A stretch of DNA of 64,000 nt from Bacteroidetes bacterium UBA5697 (GCA_002420145.1 DIHL01000023.1:248001-312000); one strand, 5' to 3'. Numbered from the stretch's first letter, positions 1 through 9,475 are shown. The notes: generated from the sequence alone by a model not told the origin. Numbers and translations: made by a program.

Positions 1-9
1 CTCTCGAAG

Positions 10-624
10 TTACGCTTCCACATCAATTACAATAGGAGCAACAATAAATTTTTCAATTAGCTTTTCAATTTTTGGCGTTAAATCATTTGTAAACACTAAA
101 TGCTGACATTTAGGTAAACTCAAGGCTAATCTATCTATTTGACCTTGTAAACCATGTTTGATAATCATTTCAGCATCATCAATCACAAATAATTTTATTT
201 TATTTAAATTGAAATTTTTACGGAAATAAATTTCTAAGACACGCTTTGCGGTTCCAATAACGATATCAGTTCCAAAATAAATAGCCTCTGTTTGAGCATC
301 AATTTTCCCCCCATCAAAGGCAACCTCTGCTCTTAAATCCGTGTTTTTAGAAAATAATCTAAATTGATCTTTCATTTCCAAAGCTTTTACTTCGTCGGAA
401 ACAATAATTAAAGCGCGAGGTGCATCTTCAAAAGCCATTCCTAATTTTTGAATAGCACTCATGATGATAGTTGAGCTTTTTCCTGAGCCATTTGGTCCAA
501 TAGCAATTACATCAGCACCTCCATTAATTTTTGGAATACATTTTTTTTGTAATTCTTTAGGCTCTTCAAAACCGTTTTCTAATAAAGCCGATGATAATTT
601 TTTATGAAGTTTTTCTTTGAACAT
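10..624 (-). CDS. Single-domain DEAD-box helicase-like ATPase
   Basis: The 204 residues match only the first RecA-like domain of DEAD-box RNA helicases: a Q-motif-like N-terminus (NGFEEPKELQKKCIP), a Walker A loop GPNGSGKSS near residue 44, and a motif II written VIDDAE instead of DEAD. The helicase C-terminal domain is absent and the stop lies inside the window, so the protein is short by design or by ancient loss. Canonical DEAD-box proteins have about 370 residues or more. ATP or RNA binding is likely, but unwinding by this protein alone is not. Start is ATG at 624, 8 bp after the mltG stop, so the two are probably cotranscribed. Family assignment is firm, function uncertain. Confidence 0.75.
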   Translation of the reverse strand: MFKEKLHKKLSSALLENGFEEPKELQKKCIPKINGGADVIAIGPNGSGKSSTIIMSAIQKLGMAFEDAPRALIIVSDEVKALEMKDQFRLFSKNTDLRAEVAFDGGKIDAQTEAIYFGTDIVIGTAKRVLEIYFRKNFNLNKIKLFVIDDAEMIIKHGLQGQIDRLALSLPKCQHLVFTNDLTPKIEKLIEKFIVAPIVIDVEA

Positions 625-632
625 AATTTTAA

Positions 633-1682
633 TTATCGTTTAATTCCTTTTTTATTCAATGCTTCTTGATAAGCAGCCGCATTTTTCATGTGTACTTTAT
701 AATCATTAGTGAAGTTAGAATAACCACTAAAATCTGCTTTCGCACAAAAATAGGTATAATTATGCTTCGTAAAATTTAATACAGCATCAATAGTCGAAGG
801 ATTTACTAAACAAATAGGTCCTGGAGGCAATCCTTTGTAGCGATAAGTATTATAAGGCGAATCAATTTCTTTGTCGGCAGATAAAACACGTTGTACATCA
901 AAATTACCATTAGCAAACACAACAGTAGGGTCGGCCTGTAATCTCATATCTTGTTTTAAACGATTAATGTATACGCCTGCGATTTTTTGTTGCTCCGTTT
1001 TAATACCGCTTTCGCTTTGAACAATGGATGCAATCGTTACGAGTTCAGGAACAGAATAACCTAATGCTTTTGCTTTTTCTTTTTTAGCTTTTGTCCAAAC
1101 GTTGTCGTATGATTTTTCTAGAAAACTAAATAAATCATTGATGTGAGTGGTCCAATTTACTTCATAAGTTTCTGGAACAATCAACGCCATAAAATTCTCG
1201 CTGTTTAAACCGTATTGATCCGCTAAGATATCTTCATTAGAACAATAGTCTTCTAATTCACTTTTTTCAATTTCTAATTTTTCAGATACGTAATCAATAA
1301 ATTGCTCTTTGGTTCTAATTTGTGAATTGAAAAATAGTTTTACTTTTTCTTGTTTCCCATTCATAATCATTTTCACAATCGAACGATTGCTCATCTTTGC
1401 ATCTATTCTGTATTTTCCTGCATTAATATGGTCTTGTAAATGCATGCTTTTAGCCATCCACTCAAAGCTTTCATGATCATCAATAATGTTTTCAGAATAT
1501 AATTCATCAAGCACATCTTCAAAAGTAGCATTGCTTTTAATGTAGATGTAGGTGAATTTTTTACCATTCAAATGCACATTACTTTTAAAAATATTTTCAT
1601 AAGCCCAATAGCCTGCAAAAGCTATTGCGCCAAGTACTAATAAAATAATTATTTTTTTAAATGTTCCTCCAGACTTTGCCAC
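633..1682 (-). CDS. mltG: Endolytic murein transglycosylase MltG
   Basis: MltG (YceG-like) cleaves nascent peptidoglycan glycan strands at the periplasmic face of the inner membrane and ends their growth. One N-terminal transmembrane anchor (about residues 10-27) precedes a LysM-like region and the catalytic domain. The family signature is clear: ASIVQSESG with the expected catalytic Glu, INRL, MRLQADPTVVF, and YNTYRYKGLPPGPICLVNP. The length of 349 residues is normal. The start is GTG at 1682; no ATG lies near the N-terminus and the anchor begins right after it. It begins 4 bp after the upstream permease stop, so the two probably share a transcript. Confidence 0.93.
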   Translation of the reverse strand: MAKSGGTFKKIIILLVLGAIAFAGYWAYENIFKSNVHLNGKKFTYIYIKSNATFEDVLDELYSENIIDDHESFEWMAKSMHLQDHINAGKYRIDAKMSNRSIVKMIMNGKQEKVKLFFNSQIRTKEQFIDYVSEKLEIEKSELEDYCSNEDILADQYGLNSENFMALIVPETYEVNWTTHINDLFSFLEKSYDNVWTKAKKEKAKALGYSVPELVTIASIVQSESGIKTEQQKIAGVYINRLKQDMRLQADPTVVFANGNFDVQRVLSADKEIDSPYNTYRYKGLPPGPICLVNPSTIDAVLNFTKHNYTYFCAKADFSGYSNFTNDYKVHMKNAAAYQEALNKKGIKR

Positions 1683-1686
1683 GATA

Positions 1687-2493
1687 CTATAATAAGGTTT
1701 CTTTAATTAAAACAAAAATGCCCACTACTAAAGTAAACCAACCAAATGCAGGTTTTAATTTTTGAGAAGATACTTTAGATGATAATAAGCTTCCTAATAA
1801 AATACCTACGATACATATTGCAGATATAATCATCAACATGAGCCAGTCCATTTTTTGATGGCCAAGATTTCCAGTAAATCCTATTAAGGAGTTTAAAGCG
1901 ATAATGCATAAAGAAGTTCCGATTGCTTTTTTGAAATTTAACCGCAAAAAGAAAATTAATACAGGAACAATAATAAATCCTCCACCAGCTCCAACAAATC
2001 CAGTAATAAATCCTACCGTAATGCCTAATAAGATAACAAAAGGCAAGCCTAAGGGGCTTTTTGCGAACTCATCCCATTTTACTTCGTTTATTCTGTTGTA
2101 AGTTTTCTTTTTTATCATACTGATTGAAGAAGCTAATATCAATAAAGAAAACAATACCATGATTAACATGTGTTTTGAAATTTCGAAACCAACAAACGAA
2201 ATTTCTGATGGAATATTAGGCATGATAAATTTTCGAACGCAAAACACAGTTACGAGTGATGCGATAGCAAACTGTAAAATTGCTTCTACACTAATATTTC
2301 CTTTTTTCAAATAGGTAATTGCTCCCACTAATGAAGTAGCGCCAACTATAAATAAAGAATAGCTTGTAGCTTCATCAGCACTATAACCCATCACATATAC
2401 TAAGACAGGAACTCCTAGTATGGAACCACCGCCTCCAATTAATCCAAGGATTAATCCGATTATTAAAAAAGCTATACAACCAGCTATAATCAT
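1687..2493 (-). CDS. TauE/SafE family membrane permease
   Basis: A 268-residue integral membrane protein with about eight hydrophobic segments and the paired glycine-rich motifs of the TauE/SafE (DUF81) family: GLIGGGGSILGVPVLVY near the N-terminus and GFVGAGGGFIIVPVL in the second half, an internal duplication. Members export sulfite, sulfoacetate or other organosulfur anions across the inner membrane, but the substrate cannot be read from sequence and no sulfur-metabolism gene is adjacent. It starts with ATG and lies just downstream of a palindromic repeat that separates it from aspS. Confidence 0.85.
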   Translation of the reverse strand: MIIAGCIAFLIIGLILGLIGGGGSILGVPVLVYVMGYSADEATSYSLFIVGATSLVGAITYLKKGNISVEAILQFAIASLVTVFCVRKFIMPNIPSEISFVGFEISKHMLIMVLFSLLILASSISMIKKKTYNRINEVKWDEFAKSPLGLPFVILLGITVGFITGFVGAGGGFIIVPVLIFFLRLNFKKAIGTSLCIIALNSLIGFTGNLGHQKMDWLMLMIISAICIVGILLGSLLSSKVSSQKLKPAFGWFTLVVGIFVLIKETLL

Positions 2494-2497
2494 TAAT

Positions 2498-2577
2498 TGT
2501 CATGCTGAACTTGTTTCAGCATCTCCTAGTTATTTATTTTTTATTAAATGAGACCCTGAAACAAGTTCAGGGTGACA
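2498..2577. repeat. REP-like element of two facing hairpins
   Basis: Two 28-nt arms (2498-2525 and 2550-2577) are inverted copies with four differences. Each arm is also a small hairpin by itself: ATGCTGAA/TTCAGCAT on the left and ACCCTGAA/TTCAGGGT on the right. The four differences are exactly those that keep each small stem paired. This resembles the REP/BIME-like intergenic palindromes common in Bacteroidota. It fills the gap between aspS and the permease and may act in transcript processing or termination. No transposase is nearby. Confidence 0.8.
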
Positions 2578-2588
2578 TAATATAAATG

Positions 2589-4364
2589 TTAGTTAGTTAC
2601 AGTAGATAAAATATTTAACTCCTTTAATTGCTCATCGCTAATTTCACTCGGGCTGTCAATCATGACATCACGTCCCGAATTATTTTTAGGGAAAGCAATA
2701 AAATCTCTAATACTATCACTGCCACCAAATAACGAACACAGTCTATCAAATCCAAATGCTAAACCACCATGAGGAGGAGCGCCAAATTCAAAAGCATTCA
2801 TTAAGAATCCAAATTGCTTTTGAGCTTCCTCTTTTGTAAATCCTAATAAATCAAACATTTGAGCTTGTAGTTCTTTGTTATGAATACGAATACTTCCTCC
2901 ACCAACTTCAACACCATTAATAACTAAGTCGTATGCATTTGCTCTTACAGCGCCTGGGTTTGTTTTAAGCAACTCAAAATCCTCTGGGTTAGGAGAAGTA
3001 AACGGATGGTGCTTTGCATGCCAACGGCCTGCTAAAGAAGCTAATAAATTAGGATCTCCATCATTCCATTCTAATAATGGAAAATCAATTACCCATAAGG
3101 CAGAGAATTTTGATTTATCACGTAAGCCTAAACGAGCGCCCATTTCTAAACGCAACTCACTCATCGCTTTGCGAGTTTTTTCGTCAGAACCAGCTAATAC
3201 CAAAATTAAATCACCTGGTTGCGAACCGCATGCCACCGACCAAGCTTTTAAATCTTCTTCGTTATAAAATTTATCTACACTTGATTTAATTGTTCCATCA
3301 GCATTATGACGAGCATATACTAAACCAGTAGCGCCAATTTGTGGACGCTTTACCCATTCTGTTAACTCATCTAACTGTTTGCGAGTATACTCAGCGGCAC
3401 CTTTTGCACAAATAGCAACCACTAATTCTGCTTCGTCAAATACCTTAAAGTTTTTTCCAGCCACAACTTGATTCATCTCCACAAACTTCATTTCAAAACG
3501 AGTATCAGGTTTATCGTTACCATAATATTTCATCGCATCCGCATATGTCATATGAGGCACGAAAGGCATATCAATATTTTTCACCGCTTTAAATAAATGA
3601 CGTACTAAGCCTTCAAATGTATCTAAGATGTCTTTTTGTTCCACAAAACTCATCTCACAATCTATTTGAGTGAACTCTGGTTGTCTGTCAGCTCTTAAAT
3701 CTTCGTCACGGAAACATTTTACGATTTGATAATATCTATCAAATCCACCTACCATTAATAATTGCTTAAATGTTTGAGGTGATTGTGGTAATGCATAAAA
3801 CTGTCCAGCATTCATACGGCTAGGCACCACAAAGTCACGTGCCCCTTCAGGCGTTGATTTAATTAATACAGGCGTTTCAACTTCTAAGAAATTTAATTTA
3901 TCTAAGTAGTTGCGAGTTTCGATAGCCATACGGTGACGTAACTCTAAATTTTTACGCACTTCATTTCTACGTAAATCTAAGTAACGGTACTTCATGCGTA
4001 ACTCATCGCCACCATCTGTATTATCTTCAATGGTAAATGGAGGAGTAACTGATTCGTTTAAAATTTTAAATTCCTTAACTAAAATTTCAATTTCACCAGT
4101 TGGATTATTTTTGTTTTTGCTTTCACGTTCAATCACAGTGCCTGATACCTGAATCACAAATTCACGACTTACACTGCGAGCTTGAGCATTCATCTCTTTA
4201 TCCACATCTTCGTTAAAGGCTAATTGAGTGATACCGTAGCGATCTCTTAAATCAATAAAAGTCATCCCACCTAAATCACGAGATTTTTGAACCCAGCCAC
4301 TTAAAGTAACTTGTTTATTAATGTCTGATAAGCGTAATTCGCCGCAAGTGTGTGTACGTAACAT
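2589..4364 (-). CDS. aspS: Aspartyl-tRNA synthetase
   Basis: Charges tRNA-Asp in the cytoplasm. At 591 residues it has the bacterial layout: N-terminal OB-fold anticodon-binding domain (about 1-105), class II catalytic core with motif 2 around [18 protein letters not shown], a bacterial GAD insertion in the middle, and motif 3 at AFGFDRL followed by the signature [16 protein letters not shown]. It starts with ATG. Whether it is discriminating or non-discriminating cannot be settled here because gatCAB is not in the window. Upstream lies the terminator of the superoxide dismutase gene, so it should have its own promoter. Confidence 0.97.
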   Translation of the reverse strand: MLRTHTCGELRLSDINKQVTLSGWVQKSRDLGGMTFIDLRDRYGITQLAFNEDVDKEMNAQARSVSREFVIQVSGTVIERESKNKNNPTGEIEILVKEFKILNESVTPPFTIEDNTDGGDELRMKYRYLDLRRNEVRKNLELRHRMAIETRNYLDKLNFLEVETPVLIKSTPEGARDFVVPSRMNAGQFYALPQSPQTFKQLLMVGGFDRYYQIVKCFRDEDLRADRQPEFTQIDCEMSFVEQKDILDTFEGLVRHLFKAVKNIDMPFVPHMTYADAMKYYGNDKPDTRFEMKFVEMNQVVAGKNFKVFDEAELVVAICAKGAAEYTRKQLDELTEWVKRPQIGATGLVYARHNADGTIKSSVDKFYNEEDLKAWSVACGSQPGDLILVLAGSDEKTRKAMSELRLEMGARLGLRDKSKFSALWVIDFPLLEWNDGDPNLLASLAGRWHAKHHPFTSPNPEDFELLKTNPGAVRANAYDLVINGVEVGGGSIRIHNKELQAQMFDLLGFTKEEAQKQFGFLMNAFEFGAPPHGGLAFGFDRLCSLFGGSDSIRDFIAFPKNNSGRDVMIDSPSEISDEQLKELNILSTVTN

Positions 4365-4420
4365 AGTAAAAAATTTGAGGTGCTAATTTACCTAAAATTG
4401 ATGAGGAATAGAAACAAAAA

Positions 4421-4441
4421 ACCCGATTAAAATAATCGGGT
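4421..4441 (-). terminator. Intrinsic terminator after the SOD gene
   Basis: Perfect 9-bp stem ACCCGATTA/TAATCGGGT with a 3-nt loop. On the minus strand it is followed by a run of T. It sits 10 bp after the superoxide dismutase stop and before the aspS promoter region. Confidence 0.85.
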
Positions 4442-4450
4442 TTCGTTAAT

Positions 4451-5191
4451 TTATTTAGAAATATATAGTTCTTCGGCCTTCTGCCAATTGGCTACATTCC
4501 ACCAATTAGCAATATAATCAGCGCGTTTGTTTTGATACTTCAAATAGTAAGCATGTTCCCAAACATCCAAAGCCATTACAATTTTGCCTTGTTGTTCAGC
4601 CACTTTCATTAATGGATTATCTTGGTTTGGGGTAGTTGTAATCATTAGCTTTCCATTTTGTTCTATCAACCAGCACCAGCCACTACCAAAGTGTTTTAGG
4701 GCCTTTTCAGAGAATAGTTTTTTAAACTCATCAAAGGATTTAAATTCTTTATTAATCGCTTCGGCTAGTTTTCCAGAAGGTAAATTTGCTTTAGTTTCTT
4801 TATTAGGTTTTAATAAGGTCCAAAACAAAGTATGATTGACATGTCCGCCTAAATTATTTCTAATAACAGAAGAGGAGTACTGGTCAATATTTTTGCATTT
4901 AGTCATATCATCTACCTGAAAATCGATATTGGTAGATGGAGTTTCGTTTAATTTATTTACGTAAGCTTGATGATGCTTTGTATGATGAATTGTCATCGTT
5001 TGTTCATCAATAAAAGGCTCTAATGCATTATAGGAATAAGGTAATGCAGGTAAAGTAAAAGGATTAGTTTGAACAGCTTCTTTTCCTAAGCTTTCTAGGG
5101 CGTTTAGTTGTTCGTTACTTACTAATTTAGTAGCAATTCCAGAAAGCCCTAATAGCCCCATTTTCTTAAAAAACGCTCTTCTATCGCTCAT
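4451..5191 (-). CDS. Fe/Mn superoxide dismutase with Tat-like signal
   Basis: Converts superoxide to oxygen and hydrogen peroxide. The mature part carries the Fe/Mn-SOD signatures: TIHHTKHHQAYV and GGHVNHTLFW hold two metal-binding His residues, and LDVWEHAYY holds the ligand Asp and last His. About 45 extra N-terminal residues begin with DRRAFFKKMGLLGLSGIA, which looks like a twin-arginine signal, so the enzyme is probably exported in folded form, to the periplasm or beyond. Metal preference is not settled. The next gene upstream ends 1 bp before it, which suggests cotranscription with the biotin carrier gene. Confidence 0.92.
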   Translation of the reverse strand: MSDRRAFFKKMGLLGLSGIATKLVSNEQLNALESLGKEAVQTNPFTLPALPYSYNALEPFIDEQTMTIHHTKHHQAYVNKLNETPSTNIDFQVDDMTKCKNIDQYSSSVIRNNLGGHVNHTLFWTLLKPNKETKANLPSGKLAEAINKEFKSFDEFKKLFSEKALKHFGSGWCWLIEQNGKLMITTTPNQDNPLMKVAEQQGKIVMALDVWEHAYYLKYQNKRADYIANWWNVANWQKAEELYISK

Positions 5192-5192
5192 T

Positions 5193-5705
5193 TTAAAATT
5201 GTATTAGTAATTGATTTTTTTCTACAGCAACGCCTTTGTTAATGGCAATTTTTTTAATCACACCATCTGTAGGAGACTTTAAAATGTTTTCCATTTTCAT
5301 GGCTTCCAAAACAATTAAAGCATCGCCTTTTTTCACTTCTTGTCCTTCAGTAACTAATATATTTAATACCATTCCAGGCATTGGCGCCTTAATATCATTT
5401 ACTTTTTTAGTAGCTAAATTATCAAGTCCTAAGCTGTGCAGTAAGTCATCGTATTTGTCTTTAATGTCGAGGGTATAAGAGGTGTTGTTGATTTTAACTA
5501 CCATTTTTTTCTCTTCAGGAACTTGCTTCACAATCTCTAAATTATATGAAACATTATCCTTTAATAAATGATAAACTCCTTCTCTTACTTTAATAATATC
5601 AGCCAAAAATTCTTGTCCGTTTAAGGTACCAGAAATGGTATTATTATTTGGCTTATTTAGCTCTGTTTTAAACTCTTTTGAGTTGTTTACTTTAATTGTG
5701 TACAT
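5193..5705 (-). CDS. Biotin carboxyl carrier domain protein
   Basis: 170 residues ending in a biotinyl/lipoyl domain: APMPGMV opens the domain and EAMKMEN contains the Lys that is biotinylated. The N-terminal 95 residues resemble the linker part of biotin subunits of acyl-CoA or pyruvate/oxaloacetate carboxylases. It should carry CO2 for a biotin-dependent carboxylase whose carboxylase and transferase subunits are encoded elsewhere. A perfect -7 element ends 4 bp before the ATG, so the mRNA is probably leaderless or nearly so. Confidence 0.88.
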   Translation of the reverse strand: MYTIKVNNSKEFKTELNKPNNNTISGTLNGQEFLADIIKVREGVYHLLKDNVSYNLEIVKQVPEEKKMVVKINNTSYTLDIKDKYDDLLHSLGLDNLATKKVNDIKAPMPGMVLNILVTEGQEVKKGDALIVLEAMKMENILKSPTDGVIKKIAINKGVAVEKNQLLIQF

Positions 5706-5709
5706 ATAG

Positions 5710-5717
5710 CAAATGTA
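5710..5717 (-). promoter_or_regulatory. -7 promoter element for the biotin carrier gene
   Basis: The minus strand reads TACATTTG, a full match to the Bacteroidota TAnnTTTG element. It ends 4 bp before the ATG at 5705, which puts the transcription start at or next to the start codon. No good TTTG -33 element is seen. Confidence 0.45.
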
Positions 5718-5736
5718 AAGGAAATTAGTGTAAATA

Positions 5737-5767
5737 AAAACGCCTCGAATAATTTTCGAGGCGTTTT
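5737..5767 (-). terminator. Intrinsic terminator after the 5.8-6.6 kb gene
   Basis: Strong 13-bp stem AAAACGCCTCGAA/TTCGAGGCGTTTT with a 5-nt loop. The minus strand continues in a T-rich run. The near-symmetric A/T flanks could let it work both ways. Confidence 0.88.
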
Positions 5768-5788
5768 AAGTTTTTTTATCTTTAGAGA

Positions 5789-6598
5789 TTATTTTTTAAT
5801 AAATTCTCCCATTTTGTTATCGTAGTTTAAGAAGTAACCTCCTTTAGCTAAGTTCGACACATCAACAGTAGAACCAAATCCTCTTTTTACCACATTACCA
5901 TACTGATCATATATTTCATACATGGTTTCAATTGGTTTATCATTAGCTACGAAGTTAATATCTTTAGATGCCTTTACTGGTGCAAATGTTACTTCAGGAA
6001 CATCAGATGTAAAATCAACTGGTTTAGATAATCTTGGTTGTCCGCTATAATCTGTTTGACGAACTCTTACTTGATTTTTACCAGAGTGAGGGGCAACTTT
6101 AAATGTGTAATTATTTGTATTTGGTGTACCAACACCATCAGCTTCACCTACCTTTACCCATTTGTTCCAACGGAATTGTTCAACTGCATAGGCTAATTTT
6201 CCAGTTTCAGATTTTGTAGACCATTTAACAGTACCATCTTTATCAATCGTCATTGATATAACTTCAAAAGTACTCTTAGGTTTTAAAACCTCAGGATTTA
6301 AAACTTTAGGCTTACAATCGTCCTTATGTTTAATTTTTATTTCAACTTTTTCTCCAATAGCTAATTTGTGTGGTTTGAAATCAATCTCAAAAGCACTTGA
6401 GTTTGTTTCATCAGTAGTAATGTTTCCATTAACTAAAACTTCGGTTACGCAAAAACCAACGCCCCCACTACCAAATGGGTTTTGTACATATAGGTTTTTA
6501 CCTTGATAGTTGCCTTCTAAAATAATAACACCGCCCTGTGCAAATCCTTTGTTAGAAAGAATTAAAGTAAGTATTAATATCGAATAAATTTGTTTCAT
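5789..6598 (-). CDS. Secreted protein of unknown function
   Basis: 269 residues with a clear signal peptide (MKQIYSILILTLILSNKGFAQ) and a beta-rich extracellular part, with an FN3-like stretch in the middle (about residues 115-200, VKWSTKSETGKLAYAVEQFRW to VRVRQTDYSGQ). The tail (GYFLNYDNKMGEFIKK) resembles the last strands of Por-type sorting domains, but the usual PNP motif is not obvious. It is monocistronic: a promoter with good spacing lies upstream and a strong terminator downstream. I do not recognise a function. Confidence 0.7.
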   Translation of the reverse strand: MKQIYSILILTLILSNKGFAQGGVIILEGNYQGKNLYVQNPFGSGGVGFCVTEVLVNGNITTDETNSSAFEIDFKPHKLAIGEKVEIKIKHKDDCKPKVLNPEVLKPKSTFEVISMTIDKDGTVKWSTKSETGKLAYAVEQFRWNKWVKVGEADGVGTPNTNNYTFKVAPHSGKNQVRVRQTDYSGQPRLSKPVDFTSDVPEVTFAPVKASKDINFVANDKPIETMYEIYDQYGNVVKRGFGSTVDVSNLAKGGYFLNYDNKMGEFIKK

Positions 6599-6634
6599 AG
6601 TCTGTTTGTTTTAGCACGTCTGCGAAAAGTCTTG

Positions 6635-6665
6635 CAATATTAAAACGATATTTGAGAAAAACAAA
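6635..6665 (-). promoter_or_regulatory. Bacteroidota-type promoter
   Basis: On the minus strand a TTTG box (6665-6662) is followed, after 19 bp, by TAATATTG (6642-6635), one mismatch from TAnnTTTG. The predicted start is about 30 nt before the ATG at 6598. Confidence 0.5.
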
Positions 6666-6768
6666 ATAAAAATCACTTTTTTATTGAAAAAATGTAAATA
6701 GTCAGTAAAATTTCAAAAATAGTCGATTATTTGTTATATTTAGGCAGTTTTTAATTTTTTAGGTAATT

Positions 6769-8454
6769 ATGAATTTTAACATTTCTATTTTACTGCTAGC
6801 GTCCTCTTTAGTACTGTTTAGCTGTAAAGATAACGGTAACGGGAAACTTTCTGATAAAAGTGGAGGTACATTTGTTATGGCGGAAAACTTCCCCATTGCT
6901 AGTATTTATCCAGTTTCAACCACAAATCAGGTAGAAGCATTGGTTGTTGGGCAAATTCACGAATCTTTATTGAGATTGGATGCTAAAACACTAGAGGTTA
7001 TTCCAGGTTTGGCAGAAAAATGGGAAATATCAAAAGACGGGAAGACAATTACTTTTCATTTGGTAAAAGGAGCGCATTTTCAAGATAATAAATGTTATAG
7101 TGATGGTAAAGGACCTGAAATCACAGCTAAAGATGTAAAATTCACGCTAGAACTTTTAGCTACAAAAACAGACGATAACTACCAATTTTCTACAATTTTA
7201 AAAGACAGATTAGTTGGTGTAAATGATTTTTTTGATAAAAAAAGTAAGTCCATTTCTGGTGTCAAAATTATTGATGATTACACTATTGCACTAGAGTTGG
7301 TAAACCCTAGTTTAAGCTTCATGAAATTGTTAGCAAATCCTTCAGCGGCGATTATTAACGAAACAGCATTTAAGGCTTATGGGAAAGATTTGAAAACTGG
7401 CGCAGGGCCTTTCATGTATGATATTTCATCAACTCCAGAGAAATTAGTTTTAGTTAAAAATCCAAATTATTTCAGAAAAGATAGTCTTGGTTTTGTACTT
7501 CCTTATTTAGACACTGTAATTGTTCAAATTATGCCTTCAATCGAAGACGGCTTATCTTCTTTTGAAAATGGAAAAATAGATTTAATTAATACTTTACCTT
7601 CTTTAAGAGTTAAAGATGTGGTAGAGAAAAATATTAAGGAGTTTGTGAGTCATCCTCCAAAATCATTATTACACAGAGAGCCTGAAATGTTAAGTCAGTT
7701 TTATGTATTTAACACTAAACAAAAACCTTTTGATAATGCGAGTGTTAGACAAGCTATTAACTACGCTATTGATAGAGAGAAATTGGTAGATAATGTATTG
7801 CAAGGACAAGCCATTGGCGCTGCTGTGCATGGTATTACTCCTAATACATTTAGTGGCTATGATATTAAAAAAATTAAAGGATATAGTTTAGACATTGAAA
7901 AAGCAAAAAAACTATTAAGTGATGCCGGATATCCAAATGGAAAAGGTTTCCCAGAAGTGAGAATTTTAGTGAACTCCGGAAACTCAAGAAATAGTTCAGT
8001 AGCTGTAGAATTGCAAAAACAATTAAAAGAACATTTAAACATCAATGTAAATTTTGAATCGTTGCCTAATATTCAAAAATATGAATTGCAAATGCATGGC
8101 AAGAGTGATATTTACAGAGATGCTTGGGTAGCTGATTTTTCAAGCCCTGAGTCTTTCTTAAGTTTATTTGTTGGAGATGATGTGCCTGCGGATTCATCTG
8201 CGGCAAGTTTTCCAAATACATCTCGTTACCAAAACCCTACTTTTGATTTGTATTTTAAAAAAGGACGCGACTCGAACATTAAAGATACCAGTTTCGCTTA
8301 TTTCATGAAAGCTGAACAGGTTTTAATGGATGATGCTGTTATTATACCACTTTGGTACGAAGGTTCATATCGTTTATTAACTAATAACGTAAAGGGATTA
8401 AGTTTAAACGCCATGCGTTATTACGATTTAACTAAAACGTATAAAGTGAAATAA
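6769..8454 (+). CDS. Peptide-binding lipoprotein (SBP family 5)
   Basis: 561-residue solute-binding protein of the OppA/DppA type (SBP_bac_5). The N-terminus is a lipoprotein signal with lipobox LVLFSC, so it should be acylated. Family traits include LDAKTLEVIPGLAEKWEIS and KNPNYFRKDS in the first half and FDNASVRQAINYAIDREKL in the second. Such proteins normally feed an ABC importer of peptides or nickel, but no permease or ATPase gene is in the window, so this is an orphan receptor that works with distant partners or in another role. Starts with ATG. Confidence 0.9.
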   Translation: MNFNISILLLASSLVLFSCKDNGNGKLSDKSGGTFVMAENFPIASIYPVSTTNQVEALVVGQIHESLLRLDAKTLEVIPGLAEKWEISKDGKTITFHLVKGAHFQDNKCYSDGKGPEITAKDVKFTLELLATKTDDNYQFSTILKDRLVGVNDFFDKKSKSISGVKIIDDYTIALELVNPSLSFMKLLANPSAAIINETAFKAYGKDLKTGAGPFMYDISSTPEKLVLVKNPNYFRKDSLGFVLPYLDTVIVQIMPSIEDGLSSFENGKIDLINTLPSLRVKDVVEKNIKEFVSHPPKSLLHREPEMLSQFYVFNTKQKPFDNASVRQAINYAIDREKLVDNVLQGQAIGAAVHGITPNTFSGYDIKKIKGYSLDIEKAKKLLSDAGYPNGKGFPEVRILVNSGNSRNSSVAVELQKQLKEHLNINVNFESLPNIQKYELQMHGKSDIYRDAWVADFSSPESFLSLFVGDDVPADSSAASFPNTSRYQNPTFDLYFKKGRDSNIKDTSFAYFMKAEQVLMDDAVIIPLWYEGSYRLLTNNVKGLSLNAMRYYDLTKTYKVK

Positions 8455-8503
8455 ATTTACTTTGTGTTCATTCGCAAGTAAATAAATTGTTTTTGTTTTT
8501 TTA

Positions 8504-9472
8504 ATGGCAGATTATTATTCAATATTAGGGCTCACAAAAACTGCTACAGATATTGAAATCAAGACTGCTTTTAGACGCTTGGCAAAAGTTTATCATCCCG
8601 ATAAAAATCCAAACGACCCTAATGCAAAGCATTTATTTGAAAACATATTAAAAGCCTATAACGTACTGATTAATCCTCATACTAGAAGACGTTACGACAA
8701 TAATATTAGTTTCTCGTCATCATCAACATCAAACACTAGCACTACTTCACAGTCTAAGCACCGAAGAAATAGAGGACAGAAAGAATGGAATACAGATGAA
8801 GAGGATTTAAAAAGAAGAGAATACTATAAACAACATTATCATCACGCCAAAAGCAAAATTGCAACACAGGCGCAGCCAATAAAACCTCCTTACAGTGATT
8901 ATAAATATGTGTTATTTGCAACTCCTATTGCCGTGGGGTTATTAATGATAATTATTTCCTTGTTTAACTCAGAGCCTAAAGTGGAAACTGCCTTAGAAAA
9001 AAATATTGCTACTACTGTTGATACAATGGCACAGGTGGTTGCGCTTAACAATGGCGATAAACCATACAATGGATTTTTTGGAGGCATAAAAACATTTGAT
9101 ACGCCACACGTTTTACAAATAAATAATTCGAGTTCTTATGACGCCGTAGTTGTTGTGTTTGATAAAAAGACAAATGATTATTTACAACATGCTTATTTAA
9201 AAAATTCGTATACGATTGAATTTTCAAAGCTCCCAGATACTGGAGTGTATTGGAAATGTGTATTAGGCAAGAATTGGAACCCTGATAAATTATTTTTTAA
9301 CGACAAAGTTTCTGGTGGTTTTGATAGCATTGTGCAATATCAAAATTGGAAAACAGAACCTACCTTATTCTCTCAAGTTTCAGAAGAAGAATTAACGCTT
9401 TTGTATGTATTAAATGATCAATTAAAAAACAAACAATACATTAGCAACGATATTGATTTTTTTGAAAAATAA
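8504..9472 (+). CDS. Membrane-anchored J-domain protein
   Basis: Residues 1-65 form a J-domain (DYYSILGLTKTATDIEIKTA, then the HPD motif in VYHPDKNP and the RRRYDN end), which stimulates Hsp70 ATPase. A Ser/Thr- and Lys/Arg-rich linker follows, then one transmembrane segment near residues 135-155 (FATPIAVGLLMIIISLF) and a C-terminal domain of about 165 residues with no family I recognise. The topology suggests a cytoplasmic J-domain with an external sensor or anchor part. It lacks the zinc and substrate domains of DnaJ. The next gene begins 3 bp after its stop. Confidence 0.85.
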   Translation: MADYYSILGLTKTATDIEIKTAFRRLAKVYHPDKNPNDPNAKHLFENILKAYNVLINPHTRRRYDNNISFSSSSTSNTSTTSQSKHRRNRGQKEWNTDEEDLKRREYYKQHYHHAKSKIATQAQPIKPPYSDYKYVLFATPIAVGLLMIIISLFNSEPKVETALEKNIATTVDTMAQVVALNNGDKPYNGFFGGIKTFDTPHVLQINNSSSYDAVVVVFDKKTNDYLQHAYLKNSYTIEFSKLPDTGVYWKCVLGKNWNPDKLFFNDKVSGGFDSIVQYQNWKTEPTLFSQVSEEELTLLYVLNDQLKNKQYISNDIDFFEK

Positions 9473-9475
9473 ACG

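Noticed and set aside
3077..3289. Plus-strand ORF opposite aspS
   Set aside because: It lies within a clear aspS coding region and has no recognisable features.
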